From assembly GCA_963971425.1 (NCBI GenBank), contig OZ020524.1:6496417-6560416 (forward strand): 64,000 nucleotides of DNA, read 5' to 3'. Below are positions 1 through 11,900 of this stretch, piece by piece. Position numbers and translations under genes: made by a program. The DNA is from Bryoerythrophyllum caledonicum (Eukaryota > Streptophyta > Bryopsida > Pottiales > Pottiaceae). Under the pieces are notes generated by a model. That model saw only the letters and a program-made list of their open reading frames with translations. It did not search any database and had not been told where the DNA came from. Within the stretch, counting starts at the first letter, position 1. Every line of letters begins with the position of its first letter.

Positions 1-561
1 ACTTTTGAAATTGGAAAAAATTCTCGGCAAATTCATGTTTAGAGAAGTGCATACGAGCGTTATTCATCAAGTTGTCTAGCTCTTACTTTTAAAAGTGGAA
101 GGACTTTTTTAATGATTTGGGGCGCATTTGCCGGAGGACAAAAGTCAGAACTTGTCTTTATGCCTAAAGGTCAACGTTCTGCTAAGGATTTTATAGAAGT
201 GGTTTACGATGCCAAATTGGTTCATTTCATGGGTCAAATTCCACAAGGAGTGCTTATGGAAGATGGGGCACCCGTCCATAGGAGCAAAATATGTGAAGAA
301 TGGAGACAAAGCCACCTTCTCGAAAAGCTCAACTGGCCTGCAAACTCTCCCGATCTCAATCCAATCGAGAACGTTTGGAGGATGTTAAAAGATGTTGTGC
401 AACATGGCAAACAATGCCCTAGAAGCTTAGATGTGTTGAAGGTAGTTCTTGAAAGAGAGTGGAAGTTAGTCAATGGTACAAAGCTCCTTCAACTATGTCA
501 TTCTATGCCCTCTAGGTTACTAGCAGTGATTGATACTAATGGAGGACATACACGTTGGTAG
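1..561 (+). mobile_element. Tc1/mariner-type transposase, 3' part (cut by window edge)
   Basis: An open frame from 112 to 561 encodes the C-terminal half of a DDE transposase. The segment MEDGAPVHRSK carries the second catalytic Asp and NSPDLNPIENVW the terminal Glu, with 34 residues between them, the DD34E spacing of Tc1-like elements. Related sequence (FEIGKNSRQIHV-like) lies upstream of 112 in other frames, so the gene is probably disrupted before that point or begins outside the window. The enzyme would cut and paste its own element at TA sites. Tc1-like DD34E transposases are rare in flowering plants and commoner in algae and animals. The family assignment is firm; completeness cannot be judged because the 5' part is missing. 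Confidence 0.85.
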
Positions 562-1672
562 ATATGGAATAACTTTTTTGTATACATCTTTTGGCTTTGA
601 AATTTTATCTCACATGTTACCAGCGTAGAGATGATCTTGTGCCAAAAATTTCACTATGTATCAACAAAAACTCAATCCTAAGGAGGGCGTCAAAGTTGGA
701 AGTAGTAAAATGGTTTTCCCCTTTGTTTCTCAAAACTACACATGTTGGTAGATTTGGAATATTATTTTTTGTATGGGTCTTTTGGACTTGAAATTTTCCA
801 CACATGCAAACAACATAAAAATATTTTTGCTCCAAATATTTCATGGGCAAAAAAAATTTCTTCAATTCTTGGGAGGGTGTCAAAGTTGGCAGTTGTGACA
901 CTTTTCTCACAGCTATCCGATGTTGGTAGATCTTACATAAGTTTTTTTGTATAAGTCTCCTGGACTTGAAATTTGGTATGCATGTTTTCAACATAAAGAT
1001 GATGCTGTCCCCAAATTTTCATGGTAAAATAACAATTTCTCAGCTTTGGGGAGGGTGTCAAAGTTGGCAGCAGTGTAGGACACTATCCCTGGAACTACTA
1101 AACGGCCAATTTGAATGTCACCCTATTGTACAATCTCAATCTATACTTCTATACCTCCATGCTCACAAATTTTCTTAATCTTCGACTGCCCAAATTAAGA
1201 GAATTTAGTGTTTGAAGCAAAAGCAAAAAACAAATCTTCAATTTTGAAGTAAAATAACAAAATAAATGAGGCATATTTCAAAAAATAAATCAATAAAGGC
1301 ATGTTCAAACAATCACCAATCCATATTTTTATATTCAATAAATTCATTCATGTGTAAATTGAAAATTCATACAATCAAAACAAAGGTTTGTGCTTAGTTT
1401 TGAAGCAAAAAATATCAAATGAGAAAAATGAAGACATCAAATTTTTATGAGGAAATGAGTTTTTTATGCACCTTGCTTAAAAGTAGTGAAAATGTTTTGA
1501 CTTGTCTTGGAGTGAGTGTTTTTCATTATGGAAGCCTAATCTCAAATAGAATAATGTTTCTCACTTGTGTAAAAATTCTTACATTTAAAAGAGGGTTGTA
1601 GCAAAAGTAAGTTGCCCAATATGCCCGCTCTCAAAGCATTTTCTCTAGGGCGGCATAACTTTATTTCTTTAA
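562..1672. other. AT-rich intergenic DNA with short internal duplications
   Basis: No gene is seen. Between about 560 and 1080 a roughly 155-bp unit recurs three times in degenerate form (each has a 'ttggtagat...ataa.tttttttgtat..gtct.ttgg.cttgaaattt' pattern and 'gggtgtcaaagttggcag'), so this is a decayed tandem array. The rest is low-complexity AT-rich sequence. Confidence 0.5.
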
Positions 1673-2465
1673 CCCTTTGGCACCCATTTCATGTTTTTTT
1701 AAACCAAGATAGGTGCTATTTTTTTTCTTTGAACTTATTTTGATGGAGAAATAATGCCTAAATTTGATATCTAACCTTACAAAATATGAATTTGAACCAT
1801 GGCTTAAACTTTGGGGAAAACTTCTACAACATCCAATTATTGATGAAAAAGATTATGGTGTTTGATGTTACCATACATTGGGAGTGAAAATTGTGGATTT
1901 TGGAGAGCATACTACTTTATCCATCAATTTATTCTTGCAAAAAAAATTTATACTTCAAATAAAAGAGGTTAAGATGTGCACTAGATTGATAGCTTTTGCA
2001 TTGACATATCATATGTGAAGTAAACATTTATACATGATTATTGGTGATTATTTAACTTTTGTCTACTTGATTGTATACGACGATGTTCCAAACTTCTATG
2101 GATGAAAACGGGAGTTTATTATGCAATGAGAGAAATCAACAATCAGGAAACAATGACAAGTCGCTTCAAGACAAATTTCAATGAAAATTTAAGACCAAAT
2201 CATTTTGCATGTGTATGAAATACAACATAATATAAGGCATGGTATTCATTGTATTTTAGTGTATTTGATGTATTTTGCAATGTGTTTCTAGCTTTTCCAA
2301 GAGTTTTATATCTCCAAATTGTGATATGATTTTTACATAGGTTACATGTAATGTGTGCGCAGATCTTAACTTTAATTGTCACAACCTAATTCCTCATGGA
2401 TTTTCATGCAAGTTGAGATTTAACACATCTGGAGTCCACATTTAGGTCTTGTGGGCTCCAAAGGA
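1673..2465. mobile_element. piggyBac-like MITE, copy 1 (793 bp)
   Basis: The segment is bounded by TTAA on both sides (1669-1672 and 2466-2469). Its ends are imperfect inverted repeats, CCCTTTGGCA on the left and the complement of TGGGCTCCAAAGGA on the right. It aligns along most of its length with the copy at 3291-4083 and has the same length. TTAA duplication with CCC-type termini is the hallmark of piggyBac elements. No transposase frame is present, so it is non-autonomous. Confidence 0.75.
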
Positions 2466-2679
2466 TTAAATGAGTTTCCTATTTCCCCAGAAGTCAATGG
2501 GTTGCCACTGGCCCTTTCCAGCGAGGTGATGCCAAATGAGGCCACCAGAATCCCAGATACAGTATGCCCATCACAATTTTCAAAACCACACTAATTGAAA
2601 TCGTACTAATTAAATGAGGACCAGTTGCCGCCCACACTTTGGAGTTAGGAAGGGTATTCAAAGCACTTCCTCAACTACG

Positions 2680-3052
2680 GTATACCGTAGGTGAACCTCT
2701 AGTTTGGCTTAAAATAATTAGAAAAGTCCATGCCGAATTAAGTGGAAAATAATTTTTTGAAAACGTCGAATTTATTGGAAATGTATATTTGTAGATTTTG
2801 TCACATTGAGAGATATCAAAGGGGATTGAGGCTTGGAAAGGTCTTCGTTCATGGCCTCTCATGCATGAACCTTGGCTTTGGAATCCAGAGGTTTTGAGTT
2901 CAATCCCCATGGACGTCAAAGTAGGTAAGATACAGTAATTTATGACTTCTTGCCGAAAATTACATTATTATTTTGAATGCCGAATGTCATTTTTCACTTT
3001 TATTAATTATTCGGCATTAAGGTGCCTAACCAAAGGTTCACCTAGGGTACCC
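2680..3052. mobile_element. MITE with about 30-bp terminal inverted repeats
   Basis: The left end reads GTATACCGTAGGTGAACC and continues with CTCTAGTTTGGC. The right end is its imperfect inverse (GCCTAACCAAAGGTTCACC and then TAGGGTACC). Subterminal GCCGAAT/ATTCGGC blocks are also inverted. No coding capacity is seen. A short fragment with the same end motif lies at about 56975-57040. Superfamily not assigned. Confidence 0.6.
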
Positions 3053-4190
3053 CTGACCGACAGATTAAGCAATGTGCATATAAGGAGAGCCCAAATAATA
3101 ATACATTTATTTCTCAGTGATAGCCAATAGAATTACGATCTCAATTCTAGTAATTTCATATTTTTCCGACGAGATGTGGATTTGTTATGAGTTTTTAAAG
3201 TGGTCAACCATGTTTATCCTATTTTTGCCAAAGGTACCCTCCATTAGTGCCGACCAAATGTTTGGGGTCTTGACCAATAGTAAGGCTTAACCCTCTACCG
3301 CACGGGTATGTTTTTGGAAAAATCAAGATTTCTGCTGATTTTTTTTCTTTGAAGCGAATTTGATGGAAATAGAATATGTAATATTAATATCCAACCTTAC
3401 AAAATTGAACTTAACCCATGACGGGAAATTTTGCACAACATCCAACGGTTGATGGAATATATTATAGTGTTTAAAGTTATCGTATATTGGTAGTGAAAAT
3501 TGTGGATTTTGGAGGGTAAACTACTTTAACCATCAATAGATTCTTGCAAGAATTTTTCTACTTTGAATTTGGAGCGGTTCACATGTGCACTAGGTTGATA
3601 GCTTTTGCATTGACATATCATATGTGAAGAAAATATTTATACACAATTATTGGTGAGTTTTTTTCTTTTTTCTACTTGATTGTATACAAAAATGTTCCAA
3701 CTTTATACGAATCAAAACGGAAGTTTTGTATGTGAGGAGAGAGATCTACAATCACAAAACAATGAAGGATGTCTTAAAGACGAAGTTCAATCAAAATTTT
3801 AGATCAAAATCAATGCACATGTGTGTGAAATACCACATAGTATGTGGCATGGTATTCATTGCATTCACTGTATTTTAGTGTATTTGGTGTATTTTGTGTT
3901 GTATTCCTAGTTTTTCCAAGAGTTCTATAAATCCAAATCATGATCTGATTGTTGAAGAATGTTCATGTAATGTGTGCGCAAATTCAAACCTTGTATTTTG
4001 AAGCCTAATTCCTCATGGATTTCATGCAAATTGAGTTTTAGCACCTCTGGAGTCATATTTTGGGTTTCCTAGGCGGTAAAGGGTTAATTTGGAGGTGACC
4101 AAGAGTGAATGGGTGGAAATGGGGCGGATATGGGGTGGAATTGGGACCAAATATAGAGAGGTAGTAATAAGAAGGTGGCGGTCACGAGGG
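3053..4190. repeat. Dispersed repeat 'R1', copy 1, split by a piggyBac-like MITE
   Basis: The sequence from about 3060 (AGCAATGTGCATAT...) to 3290 continues after the inserted MITE at 4088-4190 (TTTGGAGGTGACCAAGAGTG, GGGCGGATATGG). The same order occurs uninterrupted at 60060-60470 and, more diverged, in CCD1 intron 12 at 53045-53400. The uninterrupted copy reads GCGTTAATTTGG across the junction, which is the empty site for the MITE. Confidence 0.7.
3291..4083. mobile_element. piggyBac-like MITE, copy 2 (793 bp), with matching empty site
   Basis: The element begins CCCTCTACCGC and ends GCGGTAAAGGG, an 11-bp inverted repeat with one mismatch, and is flanked by TTAA at 3287-3290 and 4084-4087. 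The flanking R1 repeat exists without the insertion at about 60350-60362, which confirms a precise TTAA insertion. The interior has no transposase frame. Confidence 0.85.
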
Positions 4191-6658
4191 GAGATACCTT
4201 AGTCACTAGTCTCCATCCAAGAGTTGGTGACTAGCTAAAATGACATCCCGCCATTCATCCAACTTATGGAAATTGTTGTTTTTTTTTAATGTCTCAAAAA
4301 AATTTATGTTGTTCTTTAAGATGGTAGTTATAAGGCATCCAACATTTACTTTTTAAGCATGACGACATATTGGTTTACAGTCTGTGGAGCATATACACCT
4401 TTTGTTGATGGTTTGGTGCGGAATTCCTTTGATGATTGTGAAAACTCGTCTACATATACTGCATGTGGATGACCCACCTCCGAAAGTCAACAACCACAAA
4501 TCGGAAGAGGGCCTTAACAAGGAAATAAGTTGGAAATATTGTTCCGCCCGCACCAAATCTCCTTTCTTGCGAATTTGTCAAACTATGGCTTAGTGTCTCA
4601 TTGCATTTGTCAGAAGCACACAATTTCATGCAATGAACTATTGATTATGGATTGAAAACACTATTAAAAACGGTGACAAATGATTGGAATGTGATATGAA
4701 TACATGAATTACTAGGGTCTATAAAGATTAAATTTAGATGTGAATAAAAAAAAATTGTTCTTCAAATTAAAAATGAATGAGCTTCTTACGCATAGTTCTA
4801 AGTGTGAATATTTTGGTTTTGTGGACATTATTATCTCAAGAACAATATAACTGTAGAGTAAAAATTTAGATTTGTCTATCTAACCCCAAGCTACATAATA
4901 AAATTGGTTTGGGAAAAGGTCTTTTCATTTAGCATTTTTCGTATAATTAATGGTCACTTGTAGATTACAAAGAAGATATTTCTTAAATTAATGTATCAAG
5001 GTATTCTCTCAAACAAAACCCAAGTATAAATCACTCTTATTACTATTTATCTTTATAAAGAATAAGGGTGATTCAATTTGACAGTAACTGAGGCATGACA
5101 TCCTCAGGCGGTTATAGCCTTGTTGAAATTGACAGAGCCTGGGTCAAACCGACAGAACGTTGTTCAAATAGACCGTAGCCATCATTTGTATGCCGTTCAT
5201 TTATTAATCTTAAATTTATATAAATGAAATCCTACCTACTTGCACAAAATTCAACTAAGAAATTTACTTATCTCAAGCAAACTCCCGCATGTCTTTTCCA
5301 AGACATCCCCATCACTCCATCACGAGTGCCTATTTTAACTTATTATTATTCCTTCCTTTTCATACAATTTATTCTCAATTATAGATACCGTTTATGGACT
5401 TACAAGAGAATTCTAAATTAAAATACTACAATGACACACTATTCATCTCCGGATGTTAAAACAAATATTAATGTTCAATGTTACTAAAAAGGGTGATCAA
5501 TCCTAAGAAACATCTCTCACTTCATATTCTTGATCTTTAATAATTCATAATCTATCTAAATCATTGTCATCACAATATTCTTAATTTAGAATTAATATAT
5601 TTATTCAAATCCTTGTAATAAAGAACTACAAATAAATTACACTACAGTTCTCAATAAGTATCACATATCTACGATATCATAATATTTCTATTGATAGTGG
5701 AAAAAATACATTTTATTAACCAGTTATTTACTATGCGCAATTCACTCTCCTTTCCAGGACACCAAATAGTGACTCTCAATCAGGTACGTCAAATTGACAA
5801 AATACCACTGCTCACGCACTCTCCCATACTAGAAAAGTGTTGCTTCAATTAGACATAAGACTCCTTTGACTAATACTGCTCTCTGGCTTACTCCATGTCC
5901 AGTAGACTGTTACTCATTTCCTCATAACTGGTTGCATGCATGATGGCTCGAAACAGCCCTTTCCAACTATGTCAATTTGAAACTCAGCATGACTCATTCT
6001 CACACAAACCATAACAAACTAAATTGCAAATTGTACTTCGTGATAACAAATGAATAAACTGGAGACATACTATACTCTATAGAAAACAAAATTGAAATCA
6101 CTATTGTTGAATTGACATGATGTATTCCTTTAAGTAATTACAACAAGTAAACATCAACTTGAAATTGAACATGAGCCAGAATTCATAACATTTCTACACT
6201 TTAATCAAACTATTCACTCAAGCTCTCTCCAGTGACATATACACTCAAGATATTCTATTTTCTAATGTGTTGTAGTGTTTTACTTCTTCTTTAGACTTTG
6301 CTTATATGTTCAAAGTCTAGTTGACAATCCTTCATATCTAGATTTCAAAAGGTGTAGCCGTCATGTCTAGTAGAATCAGATTATAAGGGATGGCGGCTAC
6401 AAGTCTATTAGAGTTTCCTTTTTAATCTCACAAGCTTAATCATATATCTCCTTTAACTATTTTCAAAATGGTTTTAAGAAATAAAACCTTTCACACTGTC
6501 AAATCAAAAAAAGTTCAAACTGAAAATTTTAACATTTACAAATTTTAACCTTGATATATCACCCTTGTTAGTAGCACACCTTCATATTATTACCCAAGCC
6601 CTTGAAACCAATTTCCGTAGTTCAAATCCACTTGTTAATATTCCTATTAGTGTCAATG
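4191..6658. other. AT-rich intergenic DNA
   Basis: No gene is recognised. The words AATAAGGGTGATT (about 5062-5075) and ATCACCCTTGTT (about 6556-6567) are inverted relative to each other and could be the ends of a roughly 1.5-kb decayed element, but I see no target duplication or coding sequence. Several words such as ATTTGACA recur inside. Confidence 0.35.
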
Positions 6659-6992
6659 GAGTTTTCCTGAAAGTCACCAAGATACACCATATATGTACCC
6701 AAAATCTTAGGTCTTATGTTAGTAACCGGGACCACATGCACATGGTGTCTTGGCTTGGAAAAGGTTTGGGGAAACTATTGGTCAATCCTTTGAGAACTTA
6801 GGGTACTATGGGGAAGCTTTAGCTTGCATGGGATAGGGCCCAAGAACATTGATTGCAAAGCATTTTATTGGTGCAGAAAAAGGCGATATGAAATTTCCTC
6901 ATGCTCTCTTTCTTTCCGTTTATACATCTCATACTGTTTGGCACCATATTCCTCCTGACTTGTCCCTTAAGGAAGCACTTTCAAGAAAACTC
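6659..6992. mobile_element. 'GAGTTTTC' MITE family, copy 1
   Basis: The ends are GAGTTTTCCTGAAAG on the left and CTTTCAAGAAAACTC on the right. The interior shares the words GGGCCCAAGAACATTGATTG, CTTTAGCTTGCATGGG and GCACATGGTGT (in inverted order) with copies near 26.1, 57.2 and 57.6 kb. It is therefore a dispersed non-autonomous DNA transposon in reverse orientation to those copies. No coding sequence. Confidence 0.65.
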
Positions 6993-7116
6993 TACTAATA
7001 TTACTAATTTTCCTCAAAAAATGTAGTGTAAGTGTGACAATGACAAGAGGTGACTAGATAAAAGCTTTCTAGATACAAAGAATTTAATTTTGCCCAAAAT
7101 TCCTAATTCCCTCATT

Positions 7117-7482
7117 GTACTTGTCGATAACCCTGAGAATATCTTTAGTTACTGCATAACTTTGGTCAAATCATTTGGAAGTTGTACATGTGGATAACTG
7201 TGAGAATATTTCAATTTATTGCATGACTTCAATCAAATCATCTGGAAGTTGTACATGTGGATAACTCTGAGAATATTTCAATTTATTGCATGACTTCAGT
7301 CAAATCATATTTCTATTTATTACATGACTTCAGTCAAATCATCTGGAAGTTGTACATGTGGATAACTCTGAGAATATTTATATTTATTGCATGACTTCAG
7401 TCAAATCATCTCGAAGTTGTACTTGTCAATAACTATGAGAATATATTTATTTATTGCATAACTTGGTCAAATCATCTGGAAG
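7117..7482. repeat. Tandem repeat, 67-bp unit, about five copies
   Basis: A unit of the form GTACATGTGGATAACTCTGA, then GAATATTTCAATTTATTGCATGAC, then TTCAGTCAAATCATCTGGAAGTT repeats about five times. The third unit has an internal duplication of its last 40 bp. The outer units are the most diverged, as expected for an array that expands in its middle. Confidence 0.85.
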
Positions 7483-8400
7483 TGTATGTCAGATCTGAGG
7501 CGTTATTGTATGTTTAGCCTACTAGATTATGATCTACTCTAGCAATTAAGGACAAGGTTTTCTTGCGCAATGACTAGATGTGGGTCTCCATTCACGAAAA
7601 GTACAATGTTGCAACTGTCATGTTGTCATACCAAAGTTCTTAAAAGCCCAGTTCCAACCACTAATTTCAACAAAAATATTAGTGGACATTTACTCTATAT
7701 TTTTCAAAGTTTGACATTGTCTCAAATGAAATATTTTAAACCTTGACCATACGTAAAAGTTCTATTCACATATGTACCATCAAACAAATAAGGTAAAAAT
7801 ATACAAATATTTTGTATCAAGCCTTCGATAATTGAAAAGTAAATCTATACAAAAGCTTTTGTTTCTACCTTTATTTTTATTTCTCAATGGACCTCAAGAT
7901 TATCACATTATGCATAAATCCTCTAAATGTAATATTATCAAACATGTCACACCTTGTTCATATCACGTTTTTTTTAGTAAAATGGAGGGTGTGATATTAT
8001 CCAGCGGTTATACCATGTTATGTAACTAATCAAATTACAAAGCAGGTGAGATTTCGTGGCGTCCTTCACCCAATGCCAACAAATGAGAGCGAGTAAAAGA
8101 GAGAAGACATGCCATGGATAACCAACTCATGGAGGGTACCCAACGCCAATCGGCTTTGTTCGACTTTCGAGGCAAGGCCACCAATGAGAGCTCAATTGAG
8201 GTGGATCAACCCAAAATTGCACACTTCATGACCCAATGCCGATAATGACTGGTGTTTTCAAAATTTGAGTTGTCGGTTTTAGGTCACTTCATGCACCATT
8301 TCATGCATTTACCATTTTCATGCACCATGCCATGCATACTCTACTAATCGGAATTGGGTGGCGGATCGGAATTGGGTGCTTCTACCTTAACGGTTTTGCA
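7483..8400. other. Intergenic DNA, no gene seen
   Basis: AT-rich to about 8030, then mixed sequence with short direct repeats (TTCATGCACCAT, CGGAATTGGGTG). ORFs here are short and match nothing I recognise. Confidence 0.4.
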
Positions 8401-8918
8401 ACCCCCCAAAAGATCCATCTCCCTAAATCTCCTCATTCACACCACCAACCCCATTAAAGCCCCGTTTCACACCAAAATACCCCGATTCACACCAACCCCG
8501 TAAGGACCCCCGTTCACACGGCCGCGTGGAAGCAGGCCCCAAAATAGCCTAATTCAGATTGCGCCCTTTGTTGAGATTGAACAATTGCCATGAGAGTGCC
8601 GTTGCGACTCACGCCGATCCTCAAAGTGTGTGCCAAGCCGCAACCTCGCCACTGACCCCATCCCAAACCTCACTCCCACCTTACGCCGCGGCGTCACTCT
8701 CCCGTTTTGGTTTCCATGGCACCCGAACCTCCTCTCGCTCCTCCTCAATCGCCTGCTACCAACTTCTGCCAACCTCTCATGGCCACCGCTTCCGTCATGT
8801 AATTGCGCCTCCTAGAGTCACCAAACCCCTGCCATTTTAGACGAGGGAAACCGGTCACCAGCCAGGCAGGGAGGGAGCTTCTTCCCAGGCGAGGGTGTTT
8901 TCCAAAGGCAGAGTGAGT
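8401..8918 (+). promoter_or_regulatory. Presumed promoter and 5' UTR of the NAA40-MAPK gene
   Basis: Base composition changes abruptly at about 8390 to GC-rich, CpG-containing sequence, including a run of degenerate CCCCGTTTCACACCAA-like units at about 8400-8520. This GC-rich block leads directly into the first coding ATG at 8919. I see no clear TATA box. Small ORFs on both strands in 8554-8939 overlap one another and are not considered genes. Confidence 0.4.
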
Positions 8919-11900
8919 ATGGATCGGAAGAAGCATCACTTGGACCAGGGATCCTCCAGTCGAGAGAAGCTCCTAGATGTGAGTTTTTCTTCTCCTTCTG
9001 GATGTGTTGGTTGTGTGGGTGTGGCGGTTTGTCGGTAGGTTTTGGTGTGGGAGCGATCTGGGTGAACCTAGGATCTGGAATTGGCGTTATTTGTGTGGGT
9101 GAAAATTCTCGTTTTTAGGGTTCAGTGATGGTTTTTTTCTTTGTGAATTTAACGGTTTGGGTTGGGCGTCAGGATTTGAAGGATGCGGAGAATGCAGTTC
9201 GAGCTGCAGCTGCCAAGGGCGATCCCATTGTGGAGTTTCCTTCGTTTCGGACCTACAATCGGAATGGTAGTGGTTGGTTGTTTGAGCCGCCCCAGAATTG
9301 GTGTTGTTGTGAATACTGACTCGGGTCATGATCGGTGTTGCAGGTTTGAATGTGATCTTGGAAGCTGGCTCGGGTGATGCGTTAAGCGAATCTACGAAGC
9401 AATGCATGGAAAGGCTGTTGATGGTCAGGCACCACCCAATAGCCACTGCTATGTCCACGTGATGTGATTCTCACTCCAGTTCCTTTTGTGCAGAGCAGAT
9501 GAACATGGAAGTGCTGTTTGGGCCGCACGAGTGGCCAGCCGAGGAGAACATGAAGCGGTGGGAGATGGTGTCGCCGGAGGCACGCTACATCTTGGCCCGG
9601 AAACCACCCTCCGAAGCCAGCAGCAGCGATCTGGTGGCGTTTGTGCACTTCAGGTTCGGTCTGGAGCACGCGGTTCCCGTTCTGTACATATACGAGACGC
9701 AGCTTGACAAGTCGGTGCAGGGAAAAGGACTCGGCAAGTTCTTGATGCAGCTCCTTGAATTGGTGGCCCGGAAGGTAAATTGTTTGCTTTCGGAGATGCT
9801 ACAACATGATCACTCCTTCCTTCTCGAAGCCGGCTATACCTTCTAACGCCAAGCTCTTCCATTGACTGAGTTGAATGACACACCACCAAGCTCTTGCATT
9901 GATCTAATCACTAGTAAGAGTGAGGAAAGAGCAGTATCAAGATCAAAAGAGGGGCATCTTGTTGAGACTTTACAGAGGAGTAGATCAACTTGCCTGTGAG
10001 TTTTCCCATGTAGACCGTGACCTAGTAGCAACAGTGTACCTGCAACAGAATGTTGAGGATACTTATCATCCATTTATCTCTAACACGGCTCCTGGTGTTG
10101 TTTGGTTTTTATGTGCAGAATAATATGAGAGCTGTGCTCTTAGCTGTGCATAAAAGAAACACAAGGGCGCTCTCGTTCTACACTGGACGTCTAGGGTAAA
10201 CAAAACTCACCTTCCGAGTTTCTTACGCTTAGTATTCGACAACAAGTCACTTAATAAGATACACCTCCTCTTTTGGTTCATTATTCCTCTCTCGGCAAGG
10301 CAGTGAAAAAAGAGTTTAATGAATATCTGCCGCCTTTCTCTCCTTGGAGCTAATTCTAGAGGTATTTAGAGCTGGATTTAAAATGGCAAAAGAGGGTGAA
10401 ACTTTGGGTGACTTTACAAGAGATGTTCTTAGTAGTGTTCTTCAGCTTCTGTTGATCTTATAAACCAACGTTCTGTTGCAGGTACACCGTTGCATCTAGG
10501 TCACGGTCTACATGGGAAAACTCACAGGCAAGTTGATCTACTCCTTTGTAAAGTCTCAACAAGACACTCCTCTTTTGATCTAGATACTGCTCTTTCCTCA
10601 CACTTACTTGCTATTCGATCAATGCAAGAGATTGGTGGTGTCGCAACTAGAATTCTTCAACTCAGTCAATGGAAGAGCTTAGTGTTAGAAGGTAGCTGCC
10701 TTAGAGAAGGAAGGAGTGATCATGTTGTAGCATGTATAACTTCATCATCTCTAAACTTTTGTTGACCTTTGTTCAGACCGGAACCGAGATGAAGTACGAG
10801 ATTCTGTGCAAGTCCTTTGAAGCGGAGGAGCGGAGGAGCGTTGACATGGACTGCGAGTCGCGCCACGAGAGCGGCGACGCGAGCTGCCAGACGACCTTGG
10901 AAGAAGCCGAGCAGACCGAGGACAACGAGGACAACGATGATGACGAGGAAGAGCAGAATCCTCTGCCCGACACAGAATGCGAGTCGCGCATGAAGTACAC
11001 GCAGTACAACGTGCGTGGCGACAAGTTTGAGGTGTATGACAAGTACGTGATGATAGGGCCTATTGGGCACGGCGCGTATGGCGATGTGTGCGCGTTCACG
11101 AATCGCGAGACGGGCGAGAAAGTGGCCATCAAGAAGATCGGCAACGCGTTCCAGAACAACACCACCGCGCGACGCACGCTCCGGGAGATTCTCCTGCTGC
11201 GCCACACGGAGCACGACAACATCATCCCCATCCGCGACATCATCGTCCCAGCGACCATCGAGGAGTTCCACGACGCGTACATCGCGAACGAGCTCATGGA
11301 CACGGACTTGCACCAGATCGTGCGCTCCACCAAGCTCGACGAGTACCACTGCCAGTTCCTGCTCTACCAGCTGCTGCGCGGCCTCAAGTACATCCACTCC
11401 GCAAACATCCTCCACCGCGACCTCAAGCCAAGTAACCTGCTCATCAACTGCAACGACTGCCTGCTCAAGATCTGCGACTTCGGCCTGGCGCGCACCTCGG
11501 CTGAGGACGACTTCCTCACCGAGTATGTCGTGACGCGCCCCTACCGCGCGCCGGAGCTCCTGCTTGGGAGCAGGATGTACACTGCCGCGGTCGACATGTG
11601 GTCAGTCGGCTGCATCTTCATGGAGATGCTCACTGGGCAACCTCTCTTCCCGATCCGCTCCAGACAAGAGCATCCAGTGAACCACCTGAAGCTTATCACG
11701 GAGCTCCTCGGCACCCCAGACGCCTCGGATCTGTCCTTCCTCCAGAACCCGGACGCGCGCCAGCGGATTCAGATGGCGCTACTAGGCCAAGAGCGGAAGC
11801 CCCTCATCTCCCGGTTTCCACAAACCACAGCCATTGCCTGTGACCTCGCCGAGAAGATGCTCAGGTTCAACCCCTCCAACCGGATCACGGCGGAGGAGGC

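Noticed and set aside
2830-2925. tRNA-like box B (GAGTTCAATCCCC) suggesting a second SINE
   Set aside because: No convincing box A, tail or flanking duplication; the segment lies within a MITE.
8554-8840. Possible GC-rich upstream gene
   Set aside because: ORFs on both strands overlap and no family match is apparent; more likely the 5' region of the fusion gene.
10852-10989. 12-bp direct repeat as a target-site duplication of a retro-inserted kinase
   Set aside because: Both copies lie upstream of the kinase and enclose only the linker, so they do not flank the supposed insert.
10720-11533. Long antisense and frame-shifted ORFs over the MAPK exon
   Set aside because: They are shadows of a GC-rich coding exon whose sense frame encodes all kinase motifs.
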